From: Sphingomonas bisphenolicum | GTDB lineage: Bacteria > Pseudomonadota > Alphaproteobacteria > Sphingomonadales > Sphingomonadaceae | Direction: 5' to 3' | DNA: 64,000 nucleotides | NCBI RefSeq assembly: GCF_024349785.1 | Contig: NZ_AP018818.1 | Coordinates: 791,001 to 855,000 of the forward strand | In this document: positions 24,145 through 33,274 of the stretch, piece after piece | How positions within the stretch are numbered: position 1 is the first letter of the stretch | How the letters are laid out: each line of letters begins with the position of its first letter | The notes under the pieces: generated by a model | The model's database searches: none | What the model saw: only the letters and a program-made list of their open reading frames with translations | Told to the model about the DNA's origin: nothing | Translations under genes and position numbers: made by a program

Positions 24145-26667
24145 CTACAACTGCCGCAGCGCGCGCGCGGGGCGAACCGACATGAGCGGGATCGCGCCAG
24201 CGAGGCCGATGCCCAATGTCAGCAGCGCACCGCCGCCCAGCGTCGCCAGCACTATCGGCCAGTCGGGCGACCAGCTGAAGTCGAAGATGCGCACGATCAC
24301 GAACCAGGCCGCGGTGGTACCGAGCGCCAGCGCAACCAGCGCCAGCATCGACGCGAGCAGGCCATATTCGAGCGCCTGTCCCGCCAATATCTGCCAGCGG
24401 GTCGCGCCCAGCGTCTTCAGGATGACGCTGTCATAGCTGCGGGCCTGGCGCGAGGCGGCGATCGCGCCGACCAGCACGGCGATGCCCGCGAGGATCGCGA
24501 CCGAGGCGGCGGCGACGATCGCGCGCGACATCTGGGTCATGATCGTGCCGACCTGATCGATGACGTCGCCGACCGCGATCACCGATATGCCGGGGAAGGC
24601 CGACAGGAGCGCGCGGGTCATGCCGCCGTCGTGGCGCGCGTCCATGGTGATCGTCGCGGTCAGGCTGTGCGGCGCGGCGGCCAGCGCATTGGGCGAGAAG
24701 ACGAGGACATAGTTGAAGCCCATCGTGTCCCAGTTGACCTTGCGCAGCGACGCGATACGCGCCGTGATCTCACGCCCCAATATGCTGACGGTCAGCGTGT
24801 CACCGATGCCGATATTCATGACCTTCGCCGCTTCCTCATCGAGCGAGACGAGCGGCGGGCCGGCATAGGCGCGCGGCCACCATTGGCCGGCGACCAGATC
24901 GCTACCCTGCGGCAGGGCGGTGCTGTAGGTGACGCCGCGTTCGCCGCGCAGGAACCAGGCGCCTTCGGGCAATGCCTTGAGGTCGGCGACCCGCTGGCCG
25001 CGATAGGCGACGATCGTGCCACGCAGCGATGGCACGATGTTGAGCTGCGCTTCGGGCGCCTGTTCGAGGGCGATGGCACGGAAGCGGTCGACCTGCGCCG
25101 ACGGAATGTCGAGGATGAACTGGTTGGGCGCTTTTTCCGGCACGACATTACGGATTTCGCTGTCCAGGCTGGTCTGGATGCCCGCCAGCGTCACAAACAG
25201 GGTGAGGGCGAGGCCGAGCGCGACGATGAGCGCAGCGGTCTGCGCGCCGGGGCGGTGGAGATTGGCGACGGCAAGCCGCAGCAGCGGACGGCGCGGGCGC
25301 GGTGCCAGAAGGGCGAGGCGTCGCACCGCCCAGCCAAGACCCAGCAGCAGGAGCAGGACGGCTGCGGTGGCGCCCAGCACGGCAGCGGAGAAGAGCGGTT
25401 CGCGCGCGGTCAGTAGCGCGAGGGCGACGAGCAGCACGCCAGCTCCGGCCATGGCGAGAAGACTGCGCCGATCGGTGCCGCCGCGCATTTCGACGGCGCC
25501 GCGGAAGATGGCGGCGGCCGGCTGGGTGCGGGCGCGGCCGAGCGGCGGGACGGTGAAGAGGAAGGCGATGAGCAGGCCATAGGCGGCGCTGGTCAGTAGC
25601 GGCACAGGATGGAGGCGGAAGCCGGGGCTGACCGGCAGCACGTCGCCCGCCAGCGCGACGATCAGCGGCGGCAAGAGCGCGCCGACGATCAGGCCCGTCA
25701 CGATGCCCAGCGCAGCCACCGCGCCGACCTGCATCCGGTAGATGCGGCCGATGTCGGTCGAAGTCGCGCCCAGCACCTTCAAGGTGGCGATACCGCCGCG
25801 CTTGGCGGCGAGATAGGAGGCGACGCCGTTGCTGACGCCGATGCCGGCGATGACCAGCGCGGCGAGGCCGATCAGCGACAGGAACTGCCCCATCCGATCG
25901 ATGAAGCGGTTCGCGCCGGGCGCGGCGCGATCCCGGTCCTTGAAGGTCCAGCCGTCGGCATCGTGCGCCTTTTCCATGTCGGCGCGCACGGTCGCGGCGT
26001 CGAAACGGGGGGCGAGGCGGATGCGATATTTGGCGGAATAGAGGCTGCCGGGCTGGATCAGGCCGGTGCGGCGCAGGCCGTCGAGCGAGGCGATGGCGAC
26101 GGGGCCGAGGGTGAATCCTTCGCCGAGGCGATCGGGTTCGTCGGCAATGATGCCGGCTATCGTGAAGCTGGCCGTGCCATAGCGCAACCGGTCGCCGGGG
26201 CGGACGTCCAGCCGATCCGCCAAGGCGTCGCCGATCAGGATCTGGTCGGGATCGAGCGGGCGGTACGTGGCATTGCGCAGGGTGAGCGCGCCATAGAGAG
26301 GATAGAGGGTATCGACGCCCTTGAGTTCAGTCAGGACGGCGGGCGGGGCGTTCCCCCTCCCCTGCCCGTCCCGCTGCGCCATGGCGCGCAGGCGGATGGT
26401 TTCGCTGAGCGTGCCAAGCTGGCGGAAGGCTTCCTTGTCGCCAAGGCGGGCTTCGCGCTGGGTCATGGCGATTTCGATGTCACCGCCCAGCAGAGTGCGG
26501 CCCCGGTCGCTCAATTCCTGCGTGATCGCCGCAGTCAGGCTGCCGATCGCGGCGAGTGTCGCGACGCCCAGGAACAGGCAGAGGAAGAGCAGCCGCAGGC
26601 CGCGAAAGCCGATGTGCAGGTCGCGCCGGGCGATGCGCCAGCTTGCGCCCCAGCCGATGGCGTTCAT
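24145..26667 (-). CDS. ybbP: FtsX-family ABC transporter permease (YbbP-like)
   Basis: 840-residue inner-membrane protein. An N-terminal helix (RLLFLCLFLGVATLAAIGSL), a large periplasmic domain, and ten or so membrane segments arranged as two FtsX domains (about residues 270-400 and 715-835) match the YbbP/macrolide-exporter-like permeases of about 800 residues. It pairs with the ATPase encoded upstream (start overlaps that gene's stop). ybbA-ybbP next to divergent tesA is the order known from E. coli. The transported substrate of this family is not firmly known; lipids or toxic organic compounds have been suggested. Confidence 0.9.
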   Translation of the reverse strand: MNAIGWGASWRIARRDLHIGFRGLRLLFLCLFLGVATLAAIGSLTAAITQELSDRGRTLLGGDIEIAMTQREARLGDKEAFRQLGTLSETIRLRAMAQRDGQGRGNAPPAVLTELKGVDTLYPLYGALTLRNATYRPLDPDQILIGDALADRLDVRPGDRLRYGTASFTIAGIIADEPDRLGEGFTLGPVAIASLDGLRRTGLIQPGSLYSAKYRIRLAPRFDAATVRADMEKAHDADGWTFKDRDRAAPGANRFIDRMGQFLSLIGLAALVIAGIGVSNGVASYLAAKRGGIATLKVLGATSTDIGRIYRMQVGAVAALGIVTGLIVGALLPPLIVALAGDVLPVSPGFRLHPVPLLTSAAYGLLIAFLFTVPPLGRARTQPAAAIFRGAVEMRGGTDRRSLLAMAGAGVLLVALALLTAREPLFSAAVLGATAAVLLLLLGLGWAVRRLALLAPRPRRPLLRLAVANLHRPGAQTAALIVALGLALTLFVTLAGIQTSLDSEIRNVVPEKAPNQFILDIPSAQVDRFRAIALEQAPEAQLNIVPSLRGTIVAYRGQRVADLKALPEGAWFLRGERGVTYSTALPQGSDLVAGQWWPRAYAGPPLVSLDEEAAKVMNIGIGDTLTVSILGREITARIASLRKVNWDTMGFNYVLVFSPNALAAAPHSLTATITMDARHDGGMTRALLSAFPGISVIAVGDVIDQVGTIMTQMSRAIVAAASVAILAGIAVLVGAIAASRQARSYDSVILKTLGATRWQILAGQALEYGLLASMLALVALALGTTAAWFVIVRIFDFSWSPDWPIVLATLGGGALLTLGIGLAGAIPLMSVRPARALRQL

Positions 26668-27365
26668 GCGGCGCGATCCGACGCGATGAGGCCATCGCGC
26701 ATCTCTACGATCCGGCCACAGCGCTGCGCCAACACCGGATCATGGGTGATGATGACCAGGGTCGCACCCGCCGCCTGCTGCCGTTCGAACAACAGGTCCA
26801 TGATCGTCGCGCCGGTGGTGGCGTCGAGATTGCCGGTCGGCTCGTCGGCGAAGAGCAGGGTCGGGCGCGGCGCGACGGCGCGGGCGATGGCGACGCGCTG
26901 CTGCTCACCGCCCGACAGTTGCGCGGGATAATGGTCCAGCCGGTGGCCGAGGCCCACGGCGCGCAATTCGTCGGCTGCGCGATCGAAGGCATCGGCATGG
27001 CCCGCCAGTTCCAGCGGCACGGCGACATTTTCATGCGCCGTCATGGTGGGGAGCAGATGGAAGCTTTGCAGGATGATGCCGATGCGGCCGCGCCGGGCGC
27101 GGGCCAGCGCATCTTCGTCCAGCGCACCGAAATCGACGCCGCCCACGCTGACGCTGCCGCCGCTGGCGCGTTCGAGGCCCGACAGCACCGCCATCAGCGA
27201 GCTTTTGCCCGATCCTGATGCGCCCAGGATCGCCAGGCTTTCGCCGCGCAAGATGGTGAGATCGACACCCTTGAGGATCGCCACCGGCGCATCGCGCGTT
27301 CCAAGCGAAAGGGTGACATCCTGCGCGCGGATCGCGATAGTGGCGGGATCGATGGGCAAATGCAT
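26664..27365 (-). CDS. ybbA: ABC transporter ATP-binding protein (YbbA/LolD-like)
   Basis: 233 residues. Walker A GASGSGKSS, signature LSGGEQQRVAIARA and Walker B LLFADEPTGNLDATTG are of the MacB/LolD type that works with FtsX-family permeases. Its stop overlaps the ybbP start. ATG 27365 starts directly before the ABC domain; a longer frame to 27497 would run through tesA and is unlikely. The start codon overlaps head-to-head with that proposed for tesA, so both promoters must lie inside the opposite gene or one start is misplaced. Confidence 0.9.
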   Translation of the reverse strand: MHLPIDPATIAIRAQDVTLSLGTRDAPVAILKGVDLTILRGESLAILGASGSGKSSLMAVLSGLERASGGSVSVGGVDFGALDEDALARARRGRIGIILQSFHLLPTMTAHENVAVPLELAGHADAFDRAADELRAVGLGHRLDHYPAQLSGGEQQRVAIARAVAPRPTLLFADEPTGNLDATTGATIMDLLFERQQAAGATLVIITHDPVLAQRCGRIVEMRDGLIASDRAA

Positions 27366-28086
27366 GAAGAAGGAGCGCTCCTTGGCGGGCAGGTGGATGC
27401 AATATGGGGCGTTGGCGTTGTTTGTCCAACTGGCGGTGGCCTGTTCGGACAAAACACCAGTCCCGCCCCCGGCGGGTAACGACCAGCCGGTCGCCAATGC
27501 CGCCGCCGCGGCGACACCGGCTGCCGATGAGCGGCTGATCGTCGCGTTCGGCGACAGCCTTTATGCCGGCTATAATCTGGATCAGGGCAAGGGATTGGCC
27601 CCGGTGCTGGAAGCGGCGCTCAAAGCGCGCGGGGTGAAGGCGCGGGTGGTCAATGCCGGCGTGTCGGGCGACACGACCGCGGCGGGCCTCACGCGGCTGG
27701 CCTTCACGCTCGACGGCCTGCCGCGCCAGCCCGACCTGGTGCTGGTCGGCCTGGGCGGCAACGATATGCTGCGCGGGCTTGCTCCCGCCGAGACGCGGAC
27801 CAATCTGGACGCGATCCTGGCGGAACTGAAGAAGCGCGGCATCCCGGTGCTGCTGACGGGCATGATGGCGTCGCCCAATATGGGGCCGGACTATGCCGCA
27901 GCATTCAACCCCATTTTCCCCGATCTGGCGCGCAAATATGATGCGACGCTTTATCCCTTCATGCTGGACGGGGTGATCGGCGACCGGGCGCTGCAACTGC
28001 CCGACGGCATCCACCCCAATGACAAGGGCGTAACCGTCATCGTCGGCAAGCTGGCGCCGGTGGTTGCCGGGGCATTGCCATCGTGA
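27364..28086 (+). CDS. tesA: SGNH-hydrolase arylesterase/lysophospholipase (TesA-like)
   Basis: 240 residues. The GDSL-type block I is IVAFGDSLYAGYNL with the nucleophilic serine, block III is GLGGNDMLRGL, and the catalytic Asp-x-x-His is DGIHPNDKG. The N-terminus (MQYGALALFVQLAVAC) looks like a lipoprotein signal with a weak lipobox at the cysteine. ATG 27364 gives a long positively charged leader and overlaps the ybbA start; ATG 27397 would shorten it and remove the overlap. It hydrolyses esters or thioesters in the periplasm. Overlaps the following Gfo/Idh gene (GTG 28083). Confidence 0.9.
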   Translation: MKKERSLAGRWMQYGALALFVQLAVACSDKTPVPPPAGNDQPVANAAAAATPAADERLIVAFGDSLYAGYNLDQGKGLAPVLEAALKARGVKARVVNAGVSGDTTAAGLTRLAFTLDGLPRQPDLVLVGLGGNDMLRGLAPAETRTNLDAILAELKKRGIPVLLTGMMASPNMGPDYAAAFNPIFPDLARKYDATLYPFMLDGVIGDRALQLPDGIHPNDKGVTVIVGKLAPVVAGALPS

Positions 28087-29132
28087 CGGAGCGGATCAGG
28101 GTCGGCCTGATCGGCTATGGCATGGCGGGGCGCGTCTTTCATGTGCCCCTGATCCGCGCCGCGCCCGCGCTGGAACTGGCGGCGATCGTCACCAGCCGGG
28201 CGGAAGAGGTCGCGGCGCTCGACCCGGCGATCCGTTGCGTGGCGACGACGGGCGCGTTGCTGGCCGACCCGTCGATACAAGCGGTGGTGGTTGCTACACC
28301 GAGTGCAACACATGCCGCGATTGCAGCGGATGCGCTGCGGGCGGGCAAGCATGTGGTGGTGGACAAGCCCTTCGCCCTGTCGCTGGCCGAGGCGCGCGCG
28401 CTGGCGGCGCTGGCCCGGACGAGCGGGCGGCAATTGGCGGTGTTTCACAATCGCCGGTTCGACAGCGACTATCTGAGCGTCCGGGCCGCCATAGAAGAGG
28501 GCGCGATCGGGCGGGTGACGCATTGCGAATCCCATTTCGACCGTTTTCGGCCGGAGGTGCGGGATCGCTGGCGCGAGGATGGGTCGGCCGGATCGGGCGT
28601 ATGGTTCGACCTGGGGCCGCATCTGGTCGATCAGGCGCTGGCGCTGTTCGGGCGTCCGCTGGCGGTGAGCGCCGACATCGTGGCGCTGCGCCCTGGATCG
28701 GTCGCGGACGATTGGGCGCAAGTGGTGTTGCGCTATGACGGAATGCGGGTCGTCCTGCACGCCAGCCTGCATGCGCCCGATGCCGCGGGCGGCGGCAGTC
28801 CGCGTTTCGCCGTGCATGGGGACAAGGGATCGCTGATCAAACGGCGGCTCGATCCGCAGGAGGGGCAGTTGATCGCCGGGATGCGGCCGGATGATGCCGG
28901 ATGGGGCATCGACACCGATCCGGTCGAAGTGCATGACGGTGCCGGCGGGATGGCGCTGCGTCCGGCGGCGAGGGGATGCCAGGAACAATTTTATCGGCAG
29001 ATGGCCGAGTCATGGGCGACTGGGAGCGCGCCGCCGATTTCGCTGGACGAGGCAGTGGCGGTGCAGGAAGTCATCGAGGCGGCGTTGTTGTCGGCGCGCG
29101 CGGAACGGGTGGTGACGCTGCCGCTGCCCTGA
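28083..29132 (+). CDS. Gfo/Idh/MocA-family NAD(P)-dependent oxidoreductase
   Basis: 349 residues. The N-terminal Rossmann fold starts with VGLIGYGMAGRVFHVPLI, and VVDKPFALSLAEA carries the catalytic-region lysine of the EKP-type motif (here DKP). The C-terminal substrate domain has the FDLGPHLVDQAL histidine region. It resembles YhhX/YdgJ-type scyllo-inositol or sugar dehydrogenases. GTG 28083 overlaps the tesA stop; it reads MTERIRVGLIGYG once initiated. Substrate unknown. Not related in position to ligC, which belongs to the same superfamily. Confidence 0.88.
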   Translation: MTERIRVGLIGYGMAGRVFHVPLIRAAPALELAAIVTSRAEEVAALDPAIRCVATTGALLADPSIQAVVVATPSATHAAIAADALRAGKHVVVDKPFALSLAEARALAALARTSGRQLAVFHNRRFDSDYLSVRAAIEEGAIGRVTHCESHFDRFRPEVRDRWREDGSAGSGVWFDLGPHLVDQALALFGRPLAVSADIVALRPGSVADDWAQVVLRYDGMRVVLHASLHAPDAAGGGSPRFAVHGDKGSLIKRRLDPQEGQLIAGMRPDDAGWGIDTDPVEVHDGAGGMALRPAARGCQEQFYRQMAESWATGSAPPISLDEAVAVQEVIEAALLSARAERVVTLPLP

Positions 29133-29149
29133 AGGACGGGAGAATAGAA

Positions 29150-30541
29150 ATGGCTTTGCCCTTGCGAGTCGTGCTGTTGGCCGCTGCCCTGACGGCGCCT
29201 GTCGCCAGCGCGCGGTCGGACATGGCGCCAGTCGTCGCCATCGCGGATGGCGCGTTGCGCGGGGTGAACGAAGAGGGCGTTGTCGCCTTCAAGGGCATTC
29301 CCTTCGCTGCGCCGCCGGTGGGCGACCTGCGCTGGCGTGCGCCCCAGCCGGTCAAGCGCTGGCAGGGCGTGCGCGACGCCAGCCGCTATGGCCATGACTG
29401 TATGCAGCTCCCCTTCCCCAGCGACGCCGCGCCGCTCGGCACGCCACCGGCGGAGGATTGCCTTTTTATGAATTTGTGGAAGCCGCAGGGGCGGAGCGCC
29501 AAGCTGCCGGTGATGGTGTGGATCTATGGCGGAGGCTTCGTCAATGGCGGGTCGTCGCCGCCGACCTATGCGGGGGCGGCGCTGGCGCGGCAGGGCATCA
29601 TGGTGGTGAGCTTCAACTATCGGCTCGGCCGCTTCGGCACCTTCGCTCATCCCGCGCTGACCAGAGCGGATGCAGATGGCGGACGACAGGCCAATTATGG
29701 CTATATGGACCAGATCGCGGCGCTGCGCTGGGTGCGGGACAATATCGCGGCGTTCGGCGGCGACCCGGCCAATGTCACTATCATCGGCGAAAGCGCGGGC
29801 GGCATGTCGGTCCATGCGCTGTTGACGTCGCCGATGGCGCAGGGGCTGTTCCACAAGGCGGTGATCCAGTCGGGTGGTCCGATGCCGATGGGCGACGCCA
29901 CGCTGGCGGGGGCCGAAGCGATCGGCGCTGCGTTCGGGCAGGAGAAGGGCATCGCGCCCGACGACCCGCAGGCGCTGGCGCAGTTACGGGCGCTTCCCGC
30001 AGATGCCGTGGTCGACGGGCTGAATCTGGCCGCGCTGTTTGCGCCCGGCCCGCGCACCCATAGCAGTCCGATCGCCGACGGCCGGGTCGCGGTCGACAGC
30101 CTGGCTGCCTATCGAGCGGGCCGCTTCGCCAAAGTGCCGGTGATGATCGGCGCAACCAGCGACGATATTGGCGGGCCGACCGGGCCGATGGTGGCGGGCG
30201 CCCGCACGATGGCGCGGATGTTCGCGCAACAAGGCGTGCCGACCTATCCTTACCGCTTTTCCTATGTCGCACAGGCGCTGCGGAACGCGGAGACGAAAGG
30301 CGCGGGCCATGCCAGCGAAATCCCCTATTTCTTCGATACGGTCGCGGTAAAATATGGGACCGCGACGACGGAGGCCGATCGGGGGATAGGGCGAATCGCC
30401 AGCCACTATCTGGTGAATTTCGTCCGCACGGGCGATCCCAATGGCGCCGGTCTGCCGCGCTGGCGTCGTTACGATCCCGACACGCCGGCGATGATGGATA
30501 TCGGCGCGCAGGATAGCGCCAAGGCAGTCAAGAATCCTTGA
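29150..30541 (+). CDS. Type B carboxylesterase, secreted
   Basis: 463 residues. A signal peptide (LRVVLLAAALTAPVASA) precedes the para-nitrobenzyl esterase fold. The nucleophile elbow is IIGESAGGMSVHALL, the oxyanion region MVWIYGGGFVNGGSS, and the catalytic His lies in GAGHASEIPYFF. It hydrolyses carboxylic esters in the periplasm or outside. ATG 29150 is chosen because it directly starts the signal peptide. Its final bases (AGAATCCTTG, 30531-30540) recur exactly 60 bases later inside the iteron region, so this gene marks the edge of the replication module. Confidence 0.88.
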   Translation: MALPLRVVLLAAALTAPVASARSDMAPVVAIADGALRGVNEEGVVAFKGIPFAAPPVGDLRWRAPQPVKRWQGVRDASRYGHDCMQLPFPSDAAPLGTPPAEDCLFMNLWKPQGRSAKLPVMVWIYGGGFVNGGSSPPTYAGAALARQGIMVVSFNYRLGRFGTFAHPALTRADADGGRQANYGYMDQIAALRWVRDNIAAFGGDPANVTIIGESAGGMSVHALLTSPMAQGLFHKAVIQSGGPMPMGDATLAGAEAIGAAFGQEKGIAPDDPQALAQLRALPADAVVDGLNLAALFAPGPRTHSSPIADGRVAVDSLAAYRAGRFAKVPVMIGATSDDIGGPTGPMVAGARTMARMFAQQGVPTYPYRFSYVAQALRNAETKGAGHASEIPYFFDTVAVKYGTATTEADRGIGRIASHYLVNFVRTGDPNGAGLPRWRRYDPDTPAMMDIGAQDSAKAVKNP

Positions 30542-30941
30542 GATCGAGGCGTACGCCAACGTGCTATCACAGCCAATTGATCGTGCTTTCAGAATCCTTG
30601 CAGCGTGTTATCGGACTGTCATCAACGTGTGATCGGATTGCACGGCTTGTCCCCGACTCGTATCATTTAACGGCTTTTTTGATCCGAACCGAGCGGCTAA
30701 CCCCTCTAATCCCTCAATAAAATCCCTAAAGCCGCGTTACCCCAAGGCCAACCCTATGGTTAGAGGTTTGATGGCTGCCAGCTGGCTCCAATCCGTTTCC
30801 CTTGCGGCATGGCCCATGGTTGTCTTTTGATGCACCGCAGCAGAGGGAGGACGCTTCCTTCGCCATACTCTCTCCCGGGTTTGACTTTGACGAGAAATTG
30901 AGCGCATAAAACGCGAACCAATTTATCGTCATGATTCGGGT
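30542..30941. other. Candidate origin region with iteron-like repeats upstream of parA
   Basis: A 400-base gap without a credible gene. It contains related 13-18 base repeats: AACGTGCTATCAC (30558), ATCGTGCTTTCAGAATCC (30580), AGCGTGTTATCGG (30602) and AACGTGTGATCGG (30624), spaced 22, 22 and 22 bases start to start, i.e. two helical turns. The second one shares the core CGTGNTTTCAGAATC with copies after repA. Further down lie the A+T-rich stretch 30661-30720 and TAACCCC/TTAGAGG motifs (30698, 30759). Evenly spaced direct repeats next to par/rep genes fit initiator-binding iterons. Confidence 0.7.
30895..30924. promoter_or_regulatory. Inverted repeat before parA, possible partition operator
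   Basis: AAATTG (30895-30900) and CAATTT (30919-30924) form an inverted repeat around a core with a second small inversion (GCG ... CGC). It lies 17-46 bases before ATG 30942 of parA, where type I partition systems are usually autoregulated by ParA, and could also be part of a centromere. No canonical 16-bp RepABC parS is visible. Confidence 0.4.
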
Positions 30942-32147
30942 ATGAGGGGCGCCATGTCGTTTACCGTGAACACGCTGCGCAACGTCACGACCGCTTGCCA
31001 GCAAATGCGGGATCATATTAAGACGATCGTGTTCCGTCCCGATGCGCACAAGACCCTCGATATCACCTTCGGCCCCACTGTGGCCGCGGAGCTGATCGGG
31101 CGCACGCCGGAGGCCCTGGCCAAGGCGGAAGCCAAGGGGCGCCTGCCGCAGCCCAAGCAACTGCCCAATGGCCGCCGCTTCTATACGCTGGAAGACCTGA
31201 CCCAGATCCGCGAAGCGCTGGGCATCCATGTCGGCAAGCAGCCGGACGAGGATGCGGTCGTGCTGGCGGTGCAGAATTTCAAGGGCGGCGTCGGCAAGAG
31301 CACGATCACCAAGCATCTGGCCGATTATCTCGCGCTGCATGGCTATCGCGTGCTGGTGATCGACTGCGATCCGCAGGCATCGACTACAACCATGTTCGAC
31401 ATCCAGCCCGAAACGCTGATCGACGACGACCAGACGCTAGGCGCGTTTCTGTCCCCGCGCAGCACCTTCAGCAACTTCGCCGAAACCATCCGCGACACGC
31501 CCTGGCCGACGATCAAGATCGTGCCGTCCAGCCTGGGATTGCAGGATGCAGAATGGGATTTGACCTCGACTCTGCGCGAAGGCGGGCAGGCCGTGCGTGA
31601 GAGTCTCCAGGCGCTGCGCATCGGCATCGCCAGCGTGACCAAGGATTTCGACGTCATCCTGCTCGATCCGCCGCCAGCCATGGGCTTCCTCGGCCTCAAC
31701 GTTATGGCCGCCGCGACCGGATTGCTGATCCCGGTGCCGGCGCGCCAGCTCGATTATCTGTCGACCATCCATTTCATGGACACGATCGCGGACAATATCG
31801 AAATCCTGGAGCAAAATGGCACACCGGTCAATTACGGCTTCATCCGCGTGGTCTGTTCGACCTTTTCCCCCAGCAAGCCTGGCGAGAACGACATGTGGCG
31901 GATCATGCAGGCCACTTATGCCGGGCTGCTGCTGGGACAACCGATCCTCGCGTCGGAAGAAATCAAGAATGCGACGCAGGCGTTCCGCTCCATCTATGAA
32001 TCCAAGCCGTCGGCCTCGCACCAGACCTATACGCGATGTCGCGACAATCTGGATGCCGTGTTCGGTGAAGTCGAACAGCAGATTCGCCAGCAATGGTCGT
32101 CTACCAGCCTGACCGGCACCGACGCTGGCGTGAGTGTGGCGGCATGA
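30942..32147 (+). CDS. parA: ParA-family partition ATPase (type Ia, with N-terminal HTH)
   Basis: 401 residues. The first ~110 residues hold a MerR-like helix-turn-helix region (LIGRTPEALAKAEAKGRLPQPKQLPNGRRFYTLEDL), as in plasmid P1/RepA-type ParA. Then the deviant Walker A FKGGVGKSTITKHL (near residue 114), the A' motif VLVIDCDPQASTT and Walker B DVILLDPPPAMG. It drives DNA segregation with ParB and represses its own operon. ATG 30942 or ATG 30954 could be the start. Its end overlaps parB (ATGA). With the RepA gene downstream it defines the replicon. Confidence 0.93.
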   Translation: MRGAMSFTVNTLRNVTTACQQMRDHIKTIVFRPDAHKTLDITFGPTVAAELIGRTPEALAKAEAKGRLPQPKQLPNGRRFYTLEDLTQIREALGIHVGKQPDEDAVVLAVQNFKGGVGKSTITKHLADYLALHGYRVLVIDCDPQASTTTMFDIQPETLIDDDQTLGAFLSPRSTFSNFAETIRDTPWPTIKIVPSSLGLQDAEWDLTSTLREGGQAVRESLQALRIGIASVTKDFDVILLDPPPAMGFLGLNVMAAATGLLIPVPARQLDYLSTIHFMDTIADNIEILEQNGTPVNYGFIRVVCSTFSPSKPGENDMWRIMQATYAGLLLGQPILASEEIKNATQAFRSIYESKPSASHQTYTRCRDNLDAVFGEVEQQIRQQWSSTSLTGTDAGVSVAA

Positions 32148-33166
32148 GCCGGCGGTCCCTGATCAGCGAAGCGCTGGCCGCCGTCGCCAATGAACCGACT
32201 CCGCTCGCTCCTACCGAAGCGGACGCCACAGCGGCAGCGGCAGGGCGCGTCAATTTCACCAACAAGCGGCTGGAAGCCTTCGGTGAGGCGGCGCGGATCG
32301 TGAAGCGGCCGACCATAAGGTTGAAGCCGGCGGAATGTTCGATCTGGCCGGGCAATGCGCGCGACTACACGCTGCTGGACGAACATCGTCTGCGCAGCCT
32401 GATCGATTCGATTCTGGCGGAAGGCGGCAACCGTATTCCCGCGGTGGTGCGGCGCACGCCCAACGGCCCCCTGCCCTATGAGCTGGTCACGGGAACGCGG
32501 CGGCACTGGGCGATCAGCTGGCTCAACAGCAATCATTATCCCGATATCGATTTGATCGCGATCATCGAGGATCTGGACGATGAAGCGGCCTTCCGCCTCG
32601 CGGATATAGAAAATCGCGAGCGGGAGGATATTTCCGACCTGGAACGTGGCCTGAATTATAAGGCGGCGGTCGATCGCTTCTATGGCGGCGTCCAGTTGCG
32701 GATGGCCGAGCGGCTGAAAATCTCCAAGTCGCAGCTATCGCGCTATATTGCGCTGACGGACATCCCGCCCTTCCTGGTGAGCGCCTTCCATTCGCCGATG
32801 GATTTGCAGGCCAAATATGGCGAGAAGCTTCTGCCGCTGCTGCGCGATCCGGCAAGCCGGACGAAGCTGGAGGCCGCGGCTGATCAGATCGCGTCCGAGC
32901 AGAGCTTCCGTCGATCGGGGGATGAGCAGCCGATCAGCGGCGTCGAAGTGATGGGACGGTTGCTCAAGGCCGTGACCGTGAAGGGCCGCGTGCAAAAGGC
33001 GTCCATCGCGGCCGGCAATGGCAAGGCGATCGGCGAGGTGGTGAAGGATCAGCAGAAGATATTGACGTTGTCGCTGACGCCATCCGATCTGTCGACCGAT
33101 GCGATATTGGAAGCGTTGCGTCCGGTGATCGACGCGGCGCGCATCCGCAATGCGAAACGACGCTGA
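32144..33166 (+). CDS. parB: ParB-family partition protein
   Basis: 340 residues. The N-terminal ParB/Srx nuclease-like (CTPase) domain includes IPAVVRRTPNGPLPYELVTGTRRHWAISWL (GTRRHWA is the family GERR-like box). A helix-turn-helix follows (RMAERLKISKSQLSRYIALTDIP), and the C-terminal part likely dimerises. It binds the centromere and works with ParA. ATG 32144 overlaps the parA stop; an upstream frame exists only inside parA. The repA gene follows about 110 bases downstream. Confidence 0.93.
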   Translation: MSRRSLISEALAAVANEPTPLAPTEADATAAAAGRVNFTNKRLEAFGEAARIVKRPTIRLKPAECSIWPGNARDYTLLDEHRLRSLIDSILAEGGNRIPAVVRRTPNGPLPYELVTGTRRHWAISWLNSNHYPDIDLIAIIEDLDDEAAFRLADIENREREDISDLERGLNYKAAVDRFYGGVQLRMAERLKISKSQLSRYIALTDIPPFLVSAFHSPMDLQAKYGEKLLPLLRDPASRTKLEAAADQIASEQSFRRSGDEQPISGVEVMGRLLKAVTVKGRVQKASIAAGNGKAIGEVVKDQQKILTLSLTPSDLSTDAILEALRPVIDAARIRNAKRR

Positions 33167-33274
33167 CGAGCTGACCATAAGCGGACGAAAAGCTGAAAAT
33201 AGAGGAATAATCTTTATATTTCAGAATGTTATATTAATTTCCCCCCGGGGGGACAGCGGGAACGGGATGGCATA
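33167..33274. promoter_or_regulatory. Region before repA with palindrome and iteron core
   Basis: A 108-base gap, much more A+T-rich than its surroundings (TCTTTATATTTCAGAATG...). It contains TTTCAGAAT at 33219-33227, the core of the repeats found upstream of parA and after repA, and a perfect 14-base palindrome TCCCCCCGGGGGGA at 33240-33253. RepA proteins commonly bind an iteron or inverted half-iteron before their own gene to limit copy number; this is a candidate for such a site. The promoter of repA should also be here. Confidence 0.5.
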
